Shown piece by piece: positions 1 through 6,590 of a stretch of DNA of 23,248 nt (the first letter of the stretch is position 1; the number at the start of each line of letters is the position of its first letter). The stretch covers positions 1-23,248 of the IMG/VR virus record IMGVR_UViG_3300033145_002464; one strand, 5' to 3'. Source of the DNA: a virus. Both the position numbers and the translations under genes were made by a program. The notes beneath the pieces are model-generated. The model was given only the letters and a program-made list of their open reading frames with translations, had not been told where the DNA came from and made no database searches.

Positions 1-105
1 AAAAACCTAATTAGAGATTACGATATCCATATCCTAAAAGGCAAAATTATAATATTTGATGATACCGATGAAAGATATGATATTGATATAGAGGAGGAAA
101 AATAA
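1..105 (+). CDS. 3' end of an unknown gene (partial)
   Basis: An open frame enters from the left edge and ends at a TAA at 103-105, giving 34 residues that are acidic toward the end (DDTDERYDIDIEEEK). Its stop abuts the ATG at 106, and its last codons hold the GAGGAGG ribosome binding site of the next gene. That tight packing is what makes it look real. The product cannot be identified from this fragment. Confidence 0.55.
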   Translation, partial: KNLIRDYDIHILKGKIIIFDDTDERYDIDIEEEK

Positions 106-315
106 ATGATAACCAAGATAGTTAAGATGGAAGATATTAGAGATGATTTTGTGAATCACGAGCCAGGACTTTCTCCAGAGGAAGATATGTTAGATATTGG
201 ATTGTTTATGCAATATACTATCGATTTATTCAAAAACATAATCGATAAGCAGGAACAAACATATTATCCGAATGAAGAAGAAATTAGCAATATCAAAATA
301 GGGGGAACGGATTAA
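106..315 (+). CDS. small acidic hypothetical protein (69 aa)
   Basis: The ATG at 106 follows GAGGAGG with about 8 bases of spacing. The product is acidic, predicted mostly helical, has no cysteines and no membrane segment. The stop abuts the ATG of the next gene at 316, so it sits in a compact operon of small phage genes. I do not recognise the family. The first codons (ATGATAACC) and the preceding ribosome binding site are repeated exactly at the start of the gene at 864. Confidence 0.6.
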   Translation: MITKIVKMEDIRDDFVNHEPGLSPEEDMLDIGLFMQYTIDLFKNIIDKQEQTYYPNEEEISNIKIGGTD

Positions 316-489
316 ATGAAAACTAAAGAAGCTATGAAATATAAATACAATAAATACACGAAAGCCGAGTCAGCCTATTTCACCAAGCCGATACCGAAAG
401 CCGAAAACGATGACGCTATAGTCTGGTTTATTTTGAGCTTGGTTAGCTTATGTGGAATTGTGTATTGGGTATGGACGGTGATATTTTGA
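316..489 (+). CDS. small single-pass membrane protein (57 aa)
   Basis: The ATG at 316 directly follows the previous stop, with GGGGGAACGG upstream. The N-terminal half is basic and polar (MKTKEAMKYKYNKY). The last 23 residues or so form one hydrophobic segment rich in Trp, Ile, Val and Leu, so the protein is probably membrane anchored with a long cytoplasmic head. Its stop (TGA at 487-489) overlaps the likely TTG start of the nuclease gene at 486, which suggests coupled translation. A holin role is possible for a small membrane protein but nothing specific supports it. The family is not recognised. Confidence 0.5.
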   Translation: MKTKEAMKYKYNKYTKAESAYFTKPIPKAENDDAIVWFILSLVSLCGIVYWVWTVIF

Positions 490-863
490 AAAGAGTAATT
501 CCTGAAAAGGATATCCAAAGAGCCATTAAGGATTATTTACAAATATTGAAGAATCAAGGTAAACTGATGTTTATTCGTAATAATAGCGGAGCAATGCCTA
601 TAAAGGGCAAAAATGGCAAAATGAGATATATCAAGTTTGGGGAAAAAGGTAGTGCCGATATATTATTATTTGTGCCATTATATTTGACAAATTCTATAAA
701 AACACTTGAAGCTATAGCTTTGGAAGTAAAAAAAATTGACGGTGTGCAATCAGCAGACCAAAAGAAGTGGCAGGCAAATTGGGAGAGATTAGGTGGGGCG
801 TATTATATTGTAAGATGTTTAGAAGATGTGATTAAAATAATAAGATTAGAGGAGGAAAAATAA
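486..863 (+). CDS. VRR-NUC domain nuclease
   Basis: The product is a PD-(D/E)XK nuclease of the VRR-NUC type, common as a stand-alone phage protein near replication genes and thought to act on branched or nicked DNA. Counting from TTG 486 (125 aa), the motifs are EKDIQ at 7-11, the RNNSGA block at 31-36, GSADI with the metal-binding Asp59, the ALEVKK strand with Glu80 and Lys82, and Gln92 in the following helix. This matches the family order and length of about 100-130 residues. The frame is open back to an ATG at 450, with another ATG at 471. I prefer TTG 486 because it overlaps the upstream stop, has GGTGA just before it, and homologues begin near EKDIQ. The substrate is not visible. Confidence 0.85.
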   Translation: MKRVIPEKDIQRAIKDYLQILKNQGKLMFIRNNSGAMPIKGKNGKMRYIKFGEKGSADILLFVPLYLTNSIKTLEAIALEVKKIDGVQSADQKKWQANWERLGGAYYIVRCLEDVIKIIRLEEEK

Positions 864-1376
864 ATGATAACCGAAAATTATATAAAGATGTGTGAGCAGG
901 CAGAGGAGATACAAGCACTTTGTAGTTGGGAATTCAGTGATAGGGTTGCTACTAAAGTTCAATTAGTTCCTAATGCGAAGTATATTCCTTTTATAGTTGG
1001 TTCAAATATATATCGAGTATTTCTAAATATTGGCTACGATATGGATAAGGATGTCGCAAAGGATTTATGTATCTGGCTACCCACACAAGAGCAATTACAA
1101 AATATATTACTCTATTATTATCAATGTAATACTGATATAAAAGGTTTAAAATTGGGAGATTCTATAAATTTATTTATGATAAAACGATTTTCTGATTTTG
1201 CAAATAAAAATAGAGAAATAGTTTATGATTTTAATTTTTTATGGCTTGCTTTTGTAATGTGCGAAAAATATAATAAGTCTTGGATAGGTGAAAAGTGGAT
1301 ACAGAAAAATAAAATGGTAAATGAATGTGACAGAATGGGCAAAAAAATAATAGAAGATTCTCATAAAATTAGATAA
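864..1376 (+). CDS. conserved phage hypothetical protein, WLP-type
   Basis: This 170 aa protein begins MITENYIKMCEQAEEIQ and contains the motif IWLPTQEQLQN (about 70-80). This layout (an N-terminal MCE.AEEIQ helix and a central WLP.Q.QLQ) recurs in short phage proteins of unknown function in Firmicutes phages. The C-terminal third is basic and aromatic (KSWIGEKWIQKNK). There is no signal peptide and no catalytic motif. The ATG follows the nuclease stop without a gap and uses a GGAGG site inside the end of the nuclease gene, so the two are translated as a unit. No function is assigned. Confidence 0.65.
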   Translation: MITENYIKMCEQAEEIQALCSWEFSDRVATKVQLVPNAKYIPFIVGSNIYRVFLNIGYDMDKDVAKDLCIWLPTQEQLQNILLYYYQCNTDIKGLKLGDSINLFMIKRFSDFANKNREIVYDFNFLWLAFVMCEKYNKSWIGEKWIQKNKMVNECDRMGKKIIEDSHKIR

Positions 1377-1392
1377 TTGACTAAAATAAAAT

Positions 1393-1665
1393 TTGAAAAA
1401 TAAGGCGGGTGGTGTTATTATAGATAAGATAGAGGTTCGTTGTAAAGGAACAACAAAAGATGGTCGACCCTGCAATCGATGTTTTTTTGTAGGCAGTCCA
1501 GGCTTTGATATCTATGGCAAGCCTAAAGAGCAAATAGTAAAATGTCCGAAATGCCATAATTATATGCTCGTTAGAAGTGAGATAGAAGAAAAACTTATAG
1601 TGGAAATGATAGATAAAAAAGCTTACGAATTAGAGGAAAAGGTAATAGTGAGGTTGAAGGAATGA
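1393..1665 (+). CDS. Com-like zinc ribbon protein
   Basis: This small protein has two cysteine knuckles. Counting from TTG 1393 they are C17...C27-N-R-C30 and C51-P-K-C54, framed as EVRCKG...VKCPKCHNY. The pattern resembles Com, the zinc finger that controls translation of the phage Mu mom DNA modification gene, although the spacing in the first knuckle is longer. A DNA methyltransferase gene lies 430 bases downstream. The start is uncertain. TTG 1393 has no good ribosome binding site, whereas GGGTGGTGTT lies directly before an ATT at 1417, spaced just as GAGGTGATGTT precedes the ATG at 13443. A rare ATT start is therefore possible. The C-terminus (helical, ending VRLKE) is shared with the next gene. 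Confidence 0.7.
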   Translation: MKNKAGGVIIDKIEVRCKGTTKDGRPCNRCFFVGSPGFDIYGKPKEQIVKCPKCHNYMLVRSEIEEKLIVEMIDKKAYELEEKVIVRLKE

Positions 1666-1685
1666 AAATAAAGGGGGTAATTTAA

Positions 1686-1883
1686 ATGGAAACTAAAGAA
1701 GCGATAACGTTTTGTAAAGCCTATGCAGGGCTTTGTGGTGGTTGGTCTATTGAAATGCCAAAAGAAGATGAATTTAAATTTAAACAAATTATTAATTTGC
1801 TTCAACGGGGCGAGAAGTATAAGGCGATTGTTAATGAATTAGAAAAAGCAAATGATAAGGGTGTAGTGAGGTTGAAGGAATGA
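1686..1883 (+). CDS. small hypothetical protein (65 aa)
   Basis: The ATG at 1686 follows AAAGGGGG at 1671-1678. The N-terminus (METKEAI) resembles that of the gene at 316 (MKTKEAM), and the last five residues (VRLKE) repeat those of the zinc ribbon gene before it. It has two cysteines near the start and a helical second half. Its stop overlaps the next start in an ATGA arrangement at 1880-1883, which supports both genes. No family is recognised. Confidence 0.6.
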   Translation: METKEAITFCKAYAGLCGGWSIEMPKEDEFKFKQIINLLQRGEKYKAIVNELEKANDKGVVRLKE

Positions 1884-2092
1884 AAAATAAATATAATTAT
1901 AAAATTACAGAATTAATAGAATTTCTTAATTCTCTTTTAAGTTATTATCGAATTAATTCTAAAGATTATAATGGAAAAGATAATGATAAATTAGAAGAAA
2001 TTAAAGCTAAATTAATAAAACACGACGAATTGATGAACTTTGATATAAGTGAAGAATTAGATAGGGAATTAGAATTTAGATTAAGAAGGTAA
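1880..2092 (+). CDS. small helical hypothetical protein (70 aa)
   Basis: It starts at the ATG that overlaps the previous stop, with TTGAAGGAATG as the ribosome binding site. The product is rich in Lys, Glu, Asn and Leu and is predicted to be almost entirely helical, possibly a short coiled coil. There are no cysteines, signal peptide or membrane segment. Two bases separate it from the methyltransferase gene. Function unknown. Confidence 0.6.
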   Translation: MKNKYNYKITELIEFLNSLLSYYRINSKDYNGKDNDKLEEIKAKLIKHDELMNFDISEELDRELEFRLRR

Positions 2093-2094
2093 AC

Positions 2095-2820
2095 ATGGAA
2101 GTAAATAAAATAATATGTGGCGATTGTTTAGAAGTGATGAAGGGGATAGATGATAAGTCAATTGATATGATTTTATGTGATTTGCCTTATGGAACTACAG
2201 CTTGTAAATGGGATACGATAATTCCTTTTGAACCGTTATGGAAACAATATAAGAGGATAATTAAAGATAATAGTGCAATAGTATTATTCGGAAGTGAACC
2301 TTTTAGTAGTGCTTTAAGAATGAGTAATATTAAAAACTATAAGTATGATTGGATATGGTATATAAAAGCATTTGCTAATCAAATGATGGCAAAGAAACAA
2401 CCTCTTAGAATAACTGAAAATATTATAGTTTTCAATAGTAGAATATATAATCCACAAGGTTTAATAAAATGTAACAAAATAACCAAACAAGGTTCTAAAA
2501 TTACAGAAAATATTGGTGGTGGTAAGAGGAAAACGGAATATAAACAGATGTATACTGGCTATCCCAAAAATATTCTGAAATTTTCAAAAGATAGACCTAG
2601 TTTACATCCTACCCAAAAACCCGTAGCTTTATTTGAATATCTTATTAAAACTTATACTAATAAAGGCGACCTTGTTTTAGATAATTGTGCAGGGTCGGGA
2701 ACGACAGGGGTAGCCTGTAAGAATTTAGGGAGAAATTATATATTAATTGAGAAAGAAAAAAAATATGTAGAGATTAGTAAAGATAGAATTAAAGCTATCC
2801 CAGAATTATTATTTGTATAG
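2095..2820 (+). CDS. site-specific DNA methyltransferase (beta class, probable N6-adenine)
   Basis: The protein (241 aa) should transfer a methyl group from S-adenosylmethionine to an exocyclic amino group of DNA, most likely adenine N6. Motif IV (CDLPY, 28-32) comes first, then a variable target-recognition region with a conserved DWIWYIK block. HPTQKP (171-176, motif X) and the SAM-binding motif I (DNCAGSGTTG, 196-205) lie near the end. That order is the beta class. DLPY in place of DPPY is common in phage enzymes of this type. The length is typical of phage orphan methyltransferases. No restriction endonuclease is adjacent, so protection from host restriction or control of a phage process is more likely than a restriction-modification pair. 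Target sequence unknown. Confidence 0.93.
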   Translation: MEVNKIICGDCLEVMKGIDDKSIDMILCDLPYGTTACKWDTIIPFEPLWKQYKRIIKDNSAIVLFGSEPFSSALRMSNIKNYKYDWIWYIKAFANQMMAKKQPLRITENIIVFNSRIYNPQGLIKCNKITKQGSKITENIGGGKRKTEYKQMYTGYPKNILKFSKDRPSLHPTQKPVALFEYLIKTYTNKGDLVLDNCAGSGTTGVACKNLGRNYILIEKEKKYVEISKDRIKAIPELLFV

Positions 2821-2827
2821 GTGAAAT

Positions 2828-3007
2828 ATGAAAGTTTCTTTTGAAGTACTTATAAAAGAATTGAAAATAAAGTCTTTAGTCAGTTTGGATAAAGAGGCAC
2901 GGTTGGTATTGCAGTTTCAACCGACTGATGATGTTTTAGATAAATTGAATAGGATACATAAACCAGATGAAGTGGTTAAAGTAACTATTAAAGAGGGGGA
3001 GAATTAA
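2828..3007 (+). CDS. small hypothetical protein (59 aa)
   Basis: The ATG at 2828 opens a 59-codon frame ending at TAA 3005-3007. It reads MKVSFEVLIKELK and ends KVTIKEGEN. Short beta strands appear to alternate with a central helix, and there is no membrane segment. It fills the gap between the methyltransferase and the homing endonuclease, and its end carries GAGGGGGAG, the ribosome binding site of the next gene. The ribosome binding site of this gene itself is weak (TAGGTGA). Function unknown. Confidence 0.5.
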   Translation: MKVSFEVLIKELKIKSLVSLDKEARLVLQFQPTDDVLDKLNRIHKPDEVVKVTIKEGEN

Positions 3008-3009
3008 GG

Positions 3010-3729
3010 TTGTTTTGGTCTAACAAGGAAATTAAATTATTAAAAAAGTTGTTTTATGATATGAAACTAATAGATATTCAGAAAGAATATTTTCCCTACA
3101 GAACATTTAAAGCATTGCGTAGTAAAGTATATAAATTAGGATTATATAAAGGTCATATATCTAAAAGTTATAAGAATAATAAAAATGCAATAGGATTTAG
3201 ACATACAAAAGAATTAAAGGAACGGTTTAGTAAAGCAAGAAAAGGAATTCCAAAATCTACAGAGTGTAAATTAAAAATGGCAAAAGCACATTTAGGGCAA
3301 AAAAAATCAAAAGAATCTGTAGAAAAAACAAGAAAAGGTTTAATAAAGAAATGGAAAGACCCTGAATTTGTAAAGAAAATGATGGATAAATTTAAAGTAA
3401 AACCAAACAAAAAAGAGAAAGAATTATTTAAGATAATTGAAGAAATTTGTCCTAATGAATATAAATTTGTAGGTGATGGAAAATTGATAATAGATGGTTT
3501 AATGCCAGACTTTATAAATATTAATGGGCAAAAGAAAATTATAGAATTTTTTGGAGATTATTGGCATTCCAATAAAGTAACTAAAGGGAATTATAGAAGA
3601 AGTGAAAAAGGACGGAAAGAAATTTTTGCTAATTTTGGATATAAAACTTTGGTAATTTGGCAAAGTGAATTTGACCATTTGTCTAAAAAAGAAATTGAGA
3701 ATAAAATTTTGGAGTTTAATAAATGTTAG
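3010..3729 (+). CDS. free-standing homing endonuclease (SANT-like, NUMOD3, Vsr-like PD-(D/E)XK)
   Basis: The 239 aa protein has three parts. Residues 3-45 form a SANT/Myb-like helix-turn-helix (WSNKEI...RTFKALRSKVYKLGL). Residues 65-115 are lysine-rich NUMOD3-type DNA-binding repeats (KARKGIPKS, AKAHLGQKKS). The C-terminal nuclease domain carries MPDF (Asp167), IEFFGDYWH (Glu179 to His186), then FGYKTLVIWQSE. This build matches the phage homing endonucleases with a Vsr-like catalytic domain (I-Bth0305I type). The start is TTG 3010, after GAGGGGGAG. The gene lies on no visible intron and overlaps the terminase small subunit start by 7 bases. It is highly A-rich even for this window. It probably cuts relatives lacking the gene, near the terminase locus; the exact target is unknown. 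Confidence 0.85.
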   Translation: MFWSNKEIKLLKKLFYDMKLIDIQKEYFPYRTFKALRSKVYKLGLYKGHISKSYKNNKNAIGFRHTKELKERFSKARKGIPKSTECKLKMAKAHLGQKKSKESVEKTRKGLIKKWKDPEFVKKMMDKFKVKPNKKEKELFKIIEEICPNEYKFVGDGKLIIDGLMPDFININGQKKIIEFFGDYWHSNKVTKGNYRRSEKGRKEIFANFGYKTLVIWQSEFDHLSKKEIENKILEFNKC

Positions 3730-4202
3730 AAACACTTAAAAATAAAGAAGTTTTTGAAATATATTATGCAATGGGTAGTGAAAGAAGTTTATCTAAATTA
3801 AGAAAAAAATTAATGTCCCCAGAATGTCCTTTAAGTGTCCCCAGTTTGAAGACTTTAAAACGATGGTCAGTAGCATTTAACTGGCAAGACCGTATCGAAT
3901 TGAGGGATATTGATAATGGCAAGAAATTAAAAGCTAAGACTGATAAAGCAGTTGTTAATTCAAAAGCTGATTATAGAGCTTTAATTAGAAAAGTTGTTGA
4001 AGAATTTGAACAAAAACTAAAAGACAAAAAAATTATAATATCGAAGCCCGGCGTTTTAGTCGAAATGGCAAAATTGGACTTGCTTATGATGGGCGAAGCT
4101 ACCGAAAGAGGGGAATTAAATATAACTAATGCCAAACAGAAACTCATTGATAAAATCAATAGCATTGCTAAGCGAGCAGGAGAGGGCAAAACTACTAAAT
4201 AG
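3723..4202 (+). CDS. terS: terminase small subunit
   Basis: This 159 aa protein should recognise the packaging site and present DNA to the large subunit. Residues 10-57 form a helix-turn-helix with the pattern seen in phage small terminases (FEIYYAMGS, then TLKRWSVAFNWQDRI), followed by a long charged helical oligomerisation region. The ATG at 3723 has GGAG 8 bases upstream and overlaps the end of the homing endonuclease gene. The last 74 bases overlap the start of the large subunit, a common arrangement that favours coupled synthesis. Position directly before terL supports the call. Confidence 0.82.
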   Translation: MLETLKNKEVFEIYYAMGSERSLSKLRKKLMSPECPLSVPSLKTLKRWSVAFNWQDRIELRDIDNGKKLKAKTDKAVVNSKADYRALIRKVVEEFEQKLKDKKIIISKPGVLVEMAKLDLLMMGEATERGELNITNAKQKLIDKINSIAKRAGEGKTTK

Positions 4203-6519
4203 TCTTACTGATGAGGAAGCCGAAGATTTATTGTATGATTGGTCAGTATGGGCAAGACCTCATCAGTTGCCGCCACATGGCGAATGGTTAACGTGGATGA
4301 TATTAACAGGGCGTGGATGGGGAAAATTATCTGATATTAATGATGATATCAGAACAATAAATGGTTGGAAGAAATTAAAAGATATTAAAGATAATGATAT
4401 TATTTTTAATATTAATGGAAGTCTCTGCAAAGTAATTAAAGCCCACGAAATTCAAGAAAAACAAGCATATAAATTATATTTTGATACTGGAGAAACAATT
4501 ATATGTGGTGAAGAACATTTATGGTATACCATATCAAAATTGGAAGATAAACAGATAAGAAGGGGTAAAAGAAAACGTGGTAGTATCAAAACCACTAAAG
4601 AGATAATTGAAACAATAAAATATAAAGCAAGGGAAACTAATCATAGAATCCCGATAACTAAACCCTTGAGATTTAAAAAACAAAAATTAGAGATAGAACC
4701 GTATACGCTTGGAATATGGTTAGGAGATGGAGATAGCAAGACCTCATGTATTACAACAGAAGATTTAGAAGTATTGGAATATATTAAAGCCGATGGTTAT
4801 GAAATAGGTAAACCTTTTGGAAAAGATAAAAATAGATATTCTGTTTCTAATAATGCTAAGCCAGTAAGAAATATATATACAGGACAATATAAAGCAAGTG
4901 GTTCTTTGATATCTTTATTAAAGGGAATGGATTTATATAAAAATAAGCATGTACCTTTTATATATCTGAATTCATCAATAAAACAAAGGACTGAATTATT
5001 AAAAGGTTTAATGGATTCAGATGGTTATTGTGAAAAAACTGGGCGATGTGAATTTGTAAGCGTTTATAAAAAATTAGCTGTCAATGTATTTGAATTAATT
5101 AATAGTTTAGGCATTAAAGCATGGATATTTAAAGGCAAATCTTATCTTAATGGAAAAAGACATAAGGATAAATATAGAATAAGGTTTAAAACTAATTATG
5201 ATGTTTTTAAATTAAAACGAAAACTAATTAATCAAAAGAATGCTACCAAAAATCAGATGAGCAGACATCAATGCAGATTTATTGTAAAAGCTGAAAAAGT
5301 AGGCAAGAAAAAAATGAGATGTTTAACTGTTAATTCTAAAGATGGTTTATTTTTAATAACAAAGAGTTTTATTGCTACTCATAATACCCGCACAGGTGCT
5401 GAATGGGTAACCGACCAAGCGAAAAATGGAGCTAAACATATTGCTTTAATTGGCCAGACTAAAGCTGATGTAAGAGATACCATGATAGAGATTGGCCCTT
5501 CTTCAATCCTCAAGATATCAAACCCTAATTTCTACCCCAAATACGAATCATCGAAAAGGCGTATAGTCTGGCCTAATGGATGTGTAGGAACTATATATTC
5601 AGGCGATGAGCCAGACCAGGTAAGGGGGCCTTCTCATGATAGGTCGTGGATTGATGAGCTGGCAAAATTCAAGTATCCACAAGATATCTGGGACAATCTA
5701 ATGTTCGGTCTTCGTGAAGGTGAAGATATGAGAATATTAGTTACTACTACTCCGAGACCAATTCCCATTATAAAGAATCTTGTTAAAGACCCAAATACTA
5801 TAGCGGTTAGAGGAAGCACCTATGAAAACAAAGATAACTTACCCAAAAAATACTTTGATTATGTTATTGCTCCTTATGTAGGCACTCGATTAGGTAAGCA
5901 AGAAATCGAAGGGCAGATATTAGAAGACAATCCTAATGCTTTATGGACAAGGAAAATAATTGATGATAACAGGGTGAACAAGGCTCCTGAATTAGTCAGG
6001 ATAGTAGTAGCGGTTGATCCTGAGGCAACAGCAACCGAAACATCTGCGGAAACAGGAATAATTGTTGGTGGAATAAGTGCCGATAGACATGGCTATATCC
6101 TTGATGACGCCACATTAAAGGGAACCCCCGATCAATGGGGAAAAGCTTCTACAGTTGAATACTTTAAATTTGGTGCTGATAGGATAATAGGGGAAGTAAA
6201 TAATGGCGGTGATATGATAGAGTATGTAATAAAGTCCTGTGACCCAGATGTAAGCTACAAAAGCGTCAGAGCTTCTCGAGGGAAATATGTGAGGGCTGAG
6301 CCAGTATCGGCTCTTTACGAGCAGGGACGTATTCATCACGTTGGAACATTTATAGACCTTGAAGATCAATTATGCGAGTGGGTCCCAGGTGATAAATCTC
6401 CCGATAGATTGGATGCCTTAGTATGGGCGATAACAGAATTATTGTTAGAGTCTGATTTGCCTCCAGAGATAGAAGCTAAGAGTACGGGGAGGACAGAGAC
6501 CGCTAATCAAGACTGGTAG
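4129..6519 (+). CDS. terL: terminase large subunit interrupted by an intein
   Basis: This is the ATP-driven DNA packaging motor and nuclease. The extein (443 residues after splicing) starts with a family-typical N-terminus (LLSEQERAKLLNSL, then YDWSVWARPHQ). Its Walker A GRGWGK-T is split by the intein after residue 66. Walker B is SWIDEL (Asp509-Glu510) and the coupling motif is TTTPRP (539-544). The RNase H-like nuclease has Asp630 (AVDP), Glu689 (GEVNNGG) and Asp762 (DRLDALVWA). Without splicing the P-loop is broken, so intein removal should be needed for packaging. The start at 4129 keeps the conserved N-terminus, though its ribosome binding site (GAGGGG) is distant. The class-defining details are in the intein entry. 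Confidence 0.95.
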   Translation: MPNRNSLIKSIALLSEQERAKLLNSLTDEEAEDLLYDWSVWARPHQLPPHGEWLTWMILTGRGWGKLSDINDDIRTINGWKKLKDIKDNDIIFNINGSLCKVIKAHEIQEKQAYKLYFDTGETIICGEEHLWYTISKLEDKQIRRGKRKRGSIKTTKEIIETIKYKARETNHRIPITKPLRFKKQKLEIEPYTLGIWLGDGDSKTSCITTEDLEVLEYIKADGYEIGKPFGKDKNRYSVSNNAKPVRNIYTGQYKASGSLISLLKGMDLYKNKHVPFIYLNSSIKQRTELLKGLMDSDGYCEKTGRCEFVSVYKKLAVNVFELINSLGIKAWIFKGKSYLNGKRHKDKYRIRFKTNYDVFKLKRKLINQKNATKNQMSRHQCRFIVKAEKVGKKKMRCLTVNSKDGLFLITKSFIATHNTRTGAEWVTDQAKNGAKHIALIGQTKADVRDTMIEIGPSSILKISNPNFYPKYESSKRRIVWPNGCVGTIYSGDEPDQVRGPSHDRSWIDELAKFKYPQDIWDNLMFGLREGEDMRILVTTTPRPIPIIKNLVKDPNTIAVRGSTYENKDNLPKKYFDYVIAPYVGTRLGKQEIEGQILEDNPNALWTRKIIDDNRVNKAPELVRIVVAVDPEATATETSAETGIIVGGISADRHGYILDDATLKGTPDQWGKASTVEYFKFGADRIIGEVNNGGDMIEYVIKSCDPDVSYKSVRASRGKYVRAEPVSALYEQGRIHHVGTFIDLEDQLCEWVPGDKSPDRLDALVWAITELLLESDLPPEIEAKSTGRTETANQDW
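4327..5385 (+). mobile_element. class 3 intein with LAGLIDADG homing endonuclease in the terL P-loop
   Basis: The 353-residue insert (residues 67-419 of the precursor) lies between Lys and Thr of Walker A. It starts LSDINDD, so position 1 is Leu, not Cys or Ser. The next block (INGWKKLKDIKDNDII) is a normal splicing block A. Block B reads GEEHLWYT with His130 and Trp132. Block F reads MRCLTV with Cys398 where Asp is usual. The C-terminus is FIATHN with Thr417 before His418-Asn419, followed by extein Thr420. Trp at B:12, Cys at F:4 and Thr at G:5 are the WCT signature of class 3 inteins, which start splicing from the block F Cys and do not need an N-terminal nucleophile. LGIWLGDG (Asp200) and LLKGLMDSDG (Asp298) are the two endonuclease motifs, both apparently intact. 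The insert looks more AT-rich than the extein. Confidence 0.88.
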
Positions 6520-6529
6520 AAAAAAATAT

Positions 6530-6558
6530 TTGACATTATGTTTTTATCGTGGTATTAT
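6530..6558 (+). promoter_or_regulatory. sigma70-type promoter for the structural operon
   Basis: TTGACA at 6530-6535 and TATTAT at 6553-6558 are separated by exactly 17 bases, within a 71-base gap between terL and the portal gene. The -35 box is perfect and the -10 box differs from TATAAT at one position. Transcription would start near 6565, about 25 bases before the portal ATG. It is the only near-consensus promoter I found in the window and probably drives the head and tail genes. Confidence 0.75.
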
Positions 6559-6590
6559 TTTTATGATATTCTTTCCGTTTCGAGGTGCAA

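Noticed and set aside
4327-5385. Degenerate, non-splicing intein because the first residue is Leu
   Set aside because: The Trp, Cys and Thr of the class 3 signature are all in place, block A is normal, the C-terminal His-Asn is intact and the P-loop is restored exactly by removing the insert.
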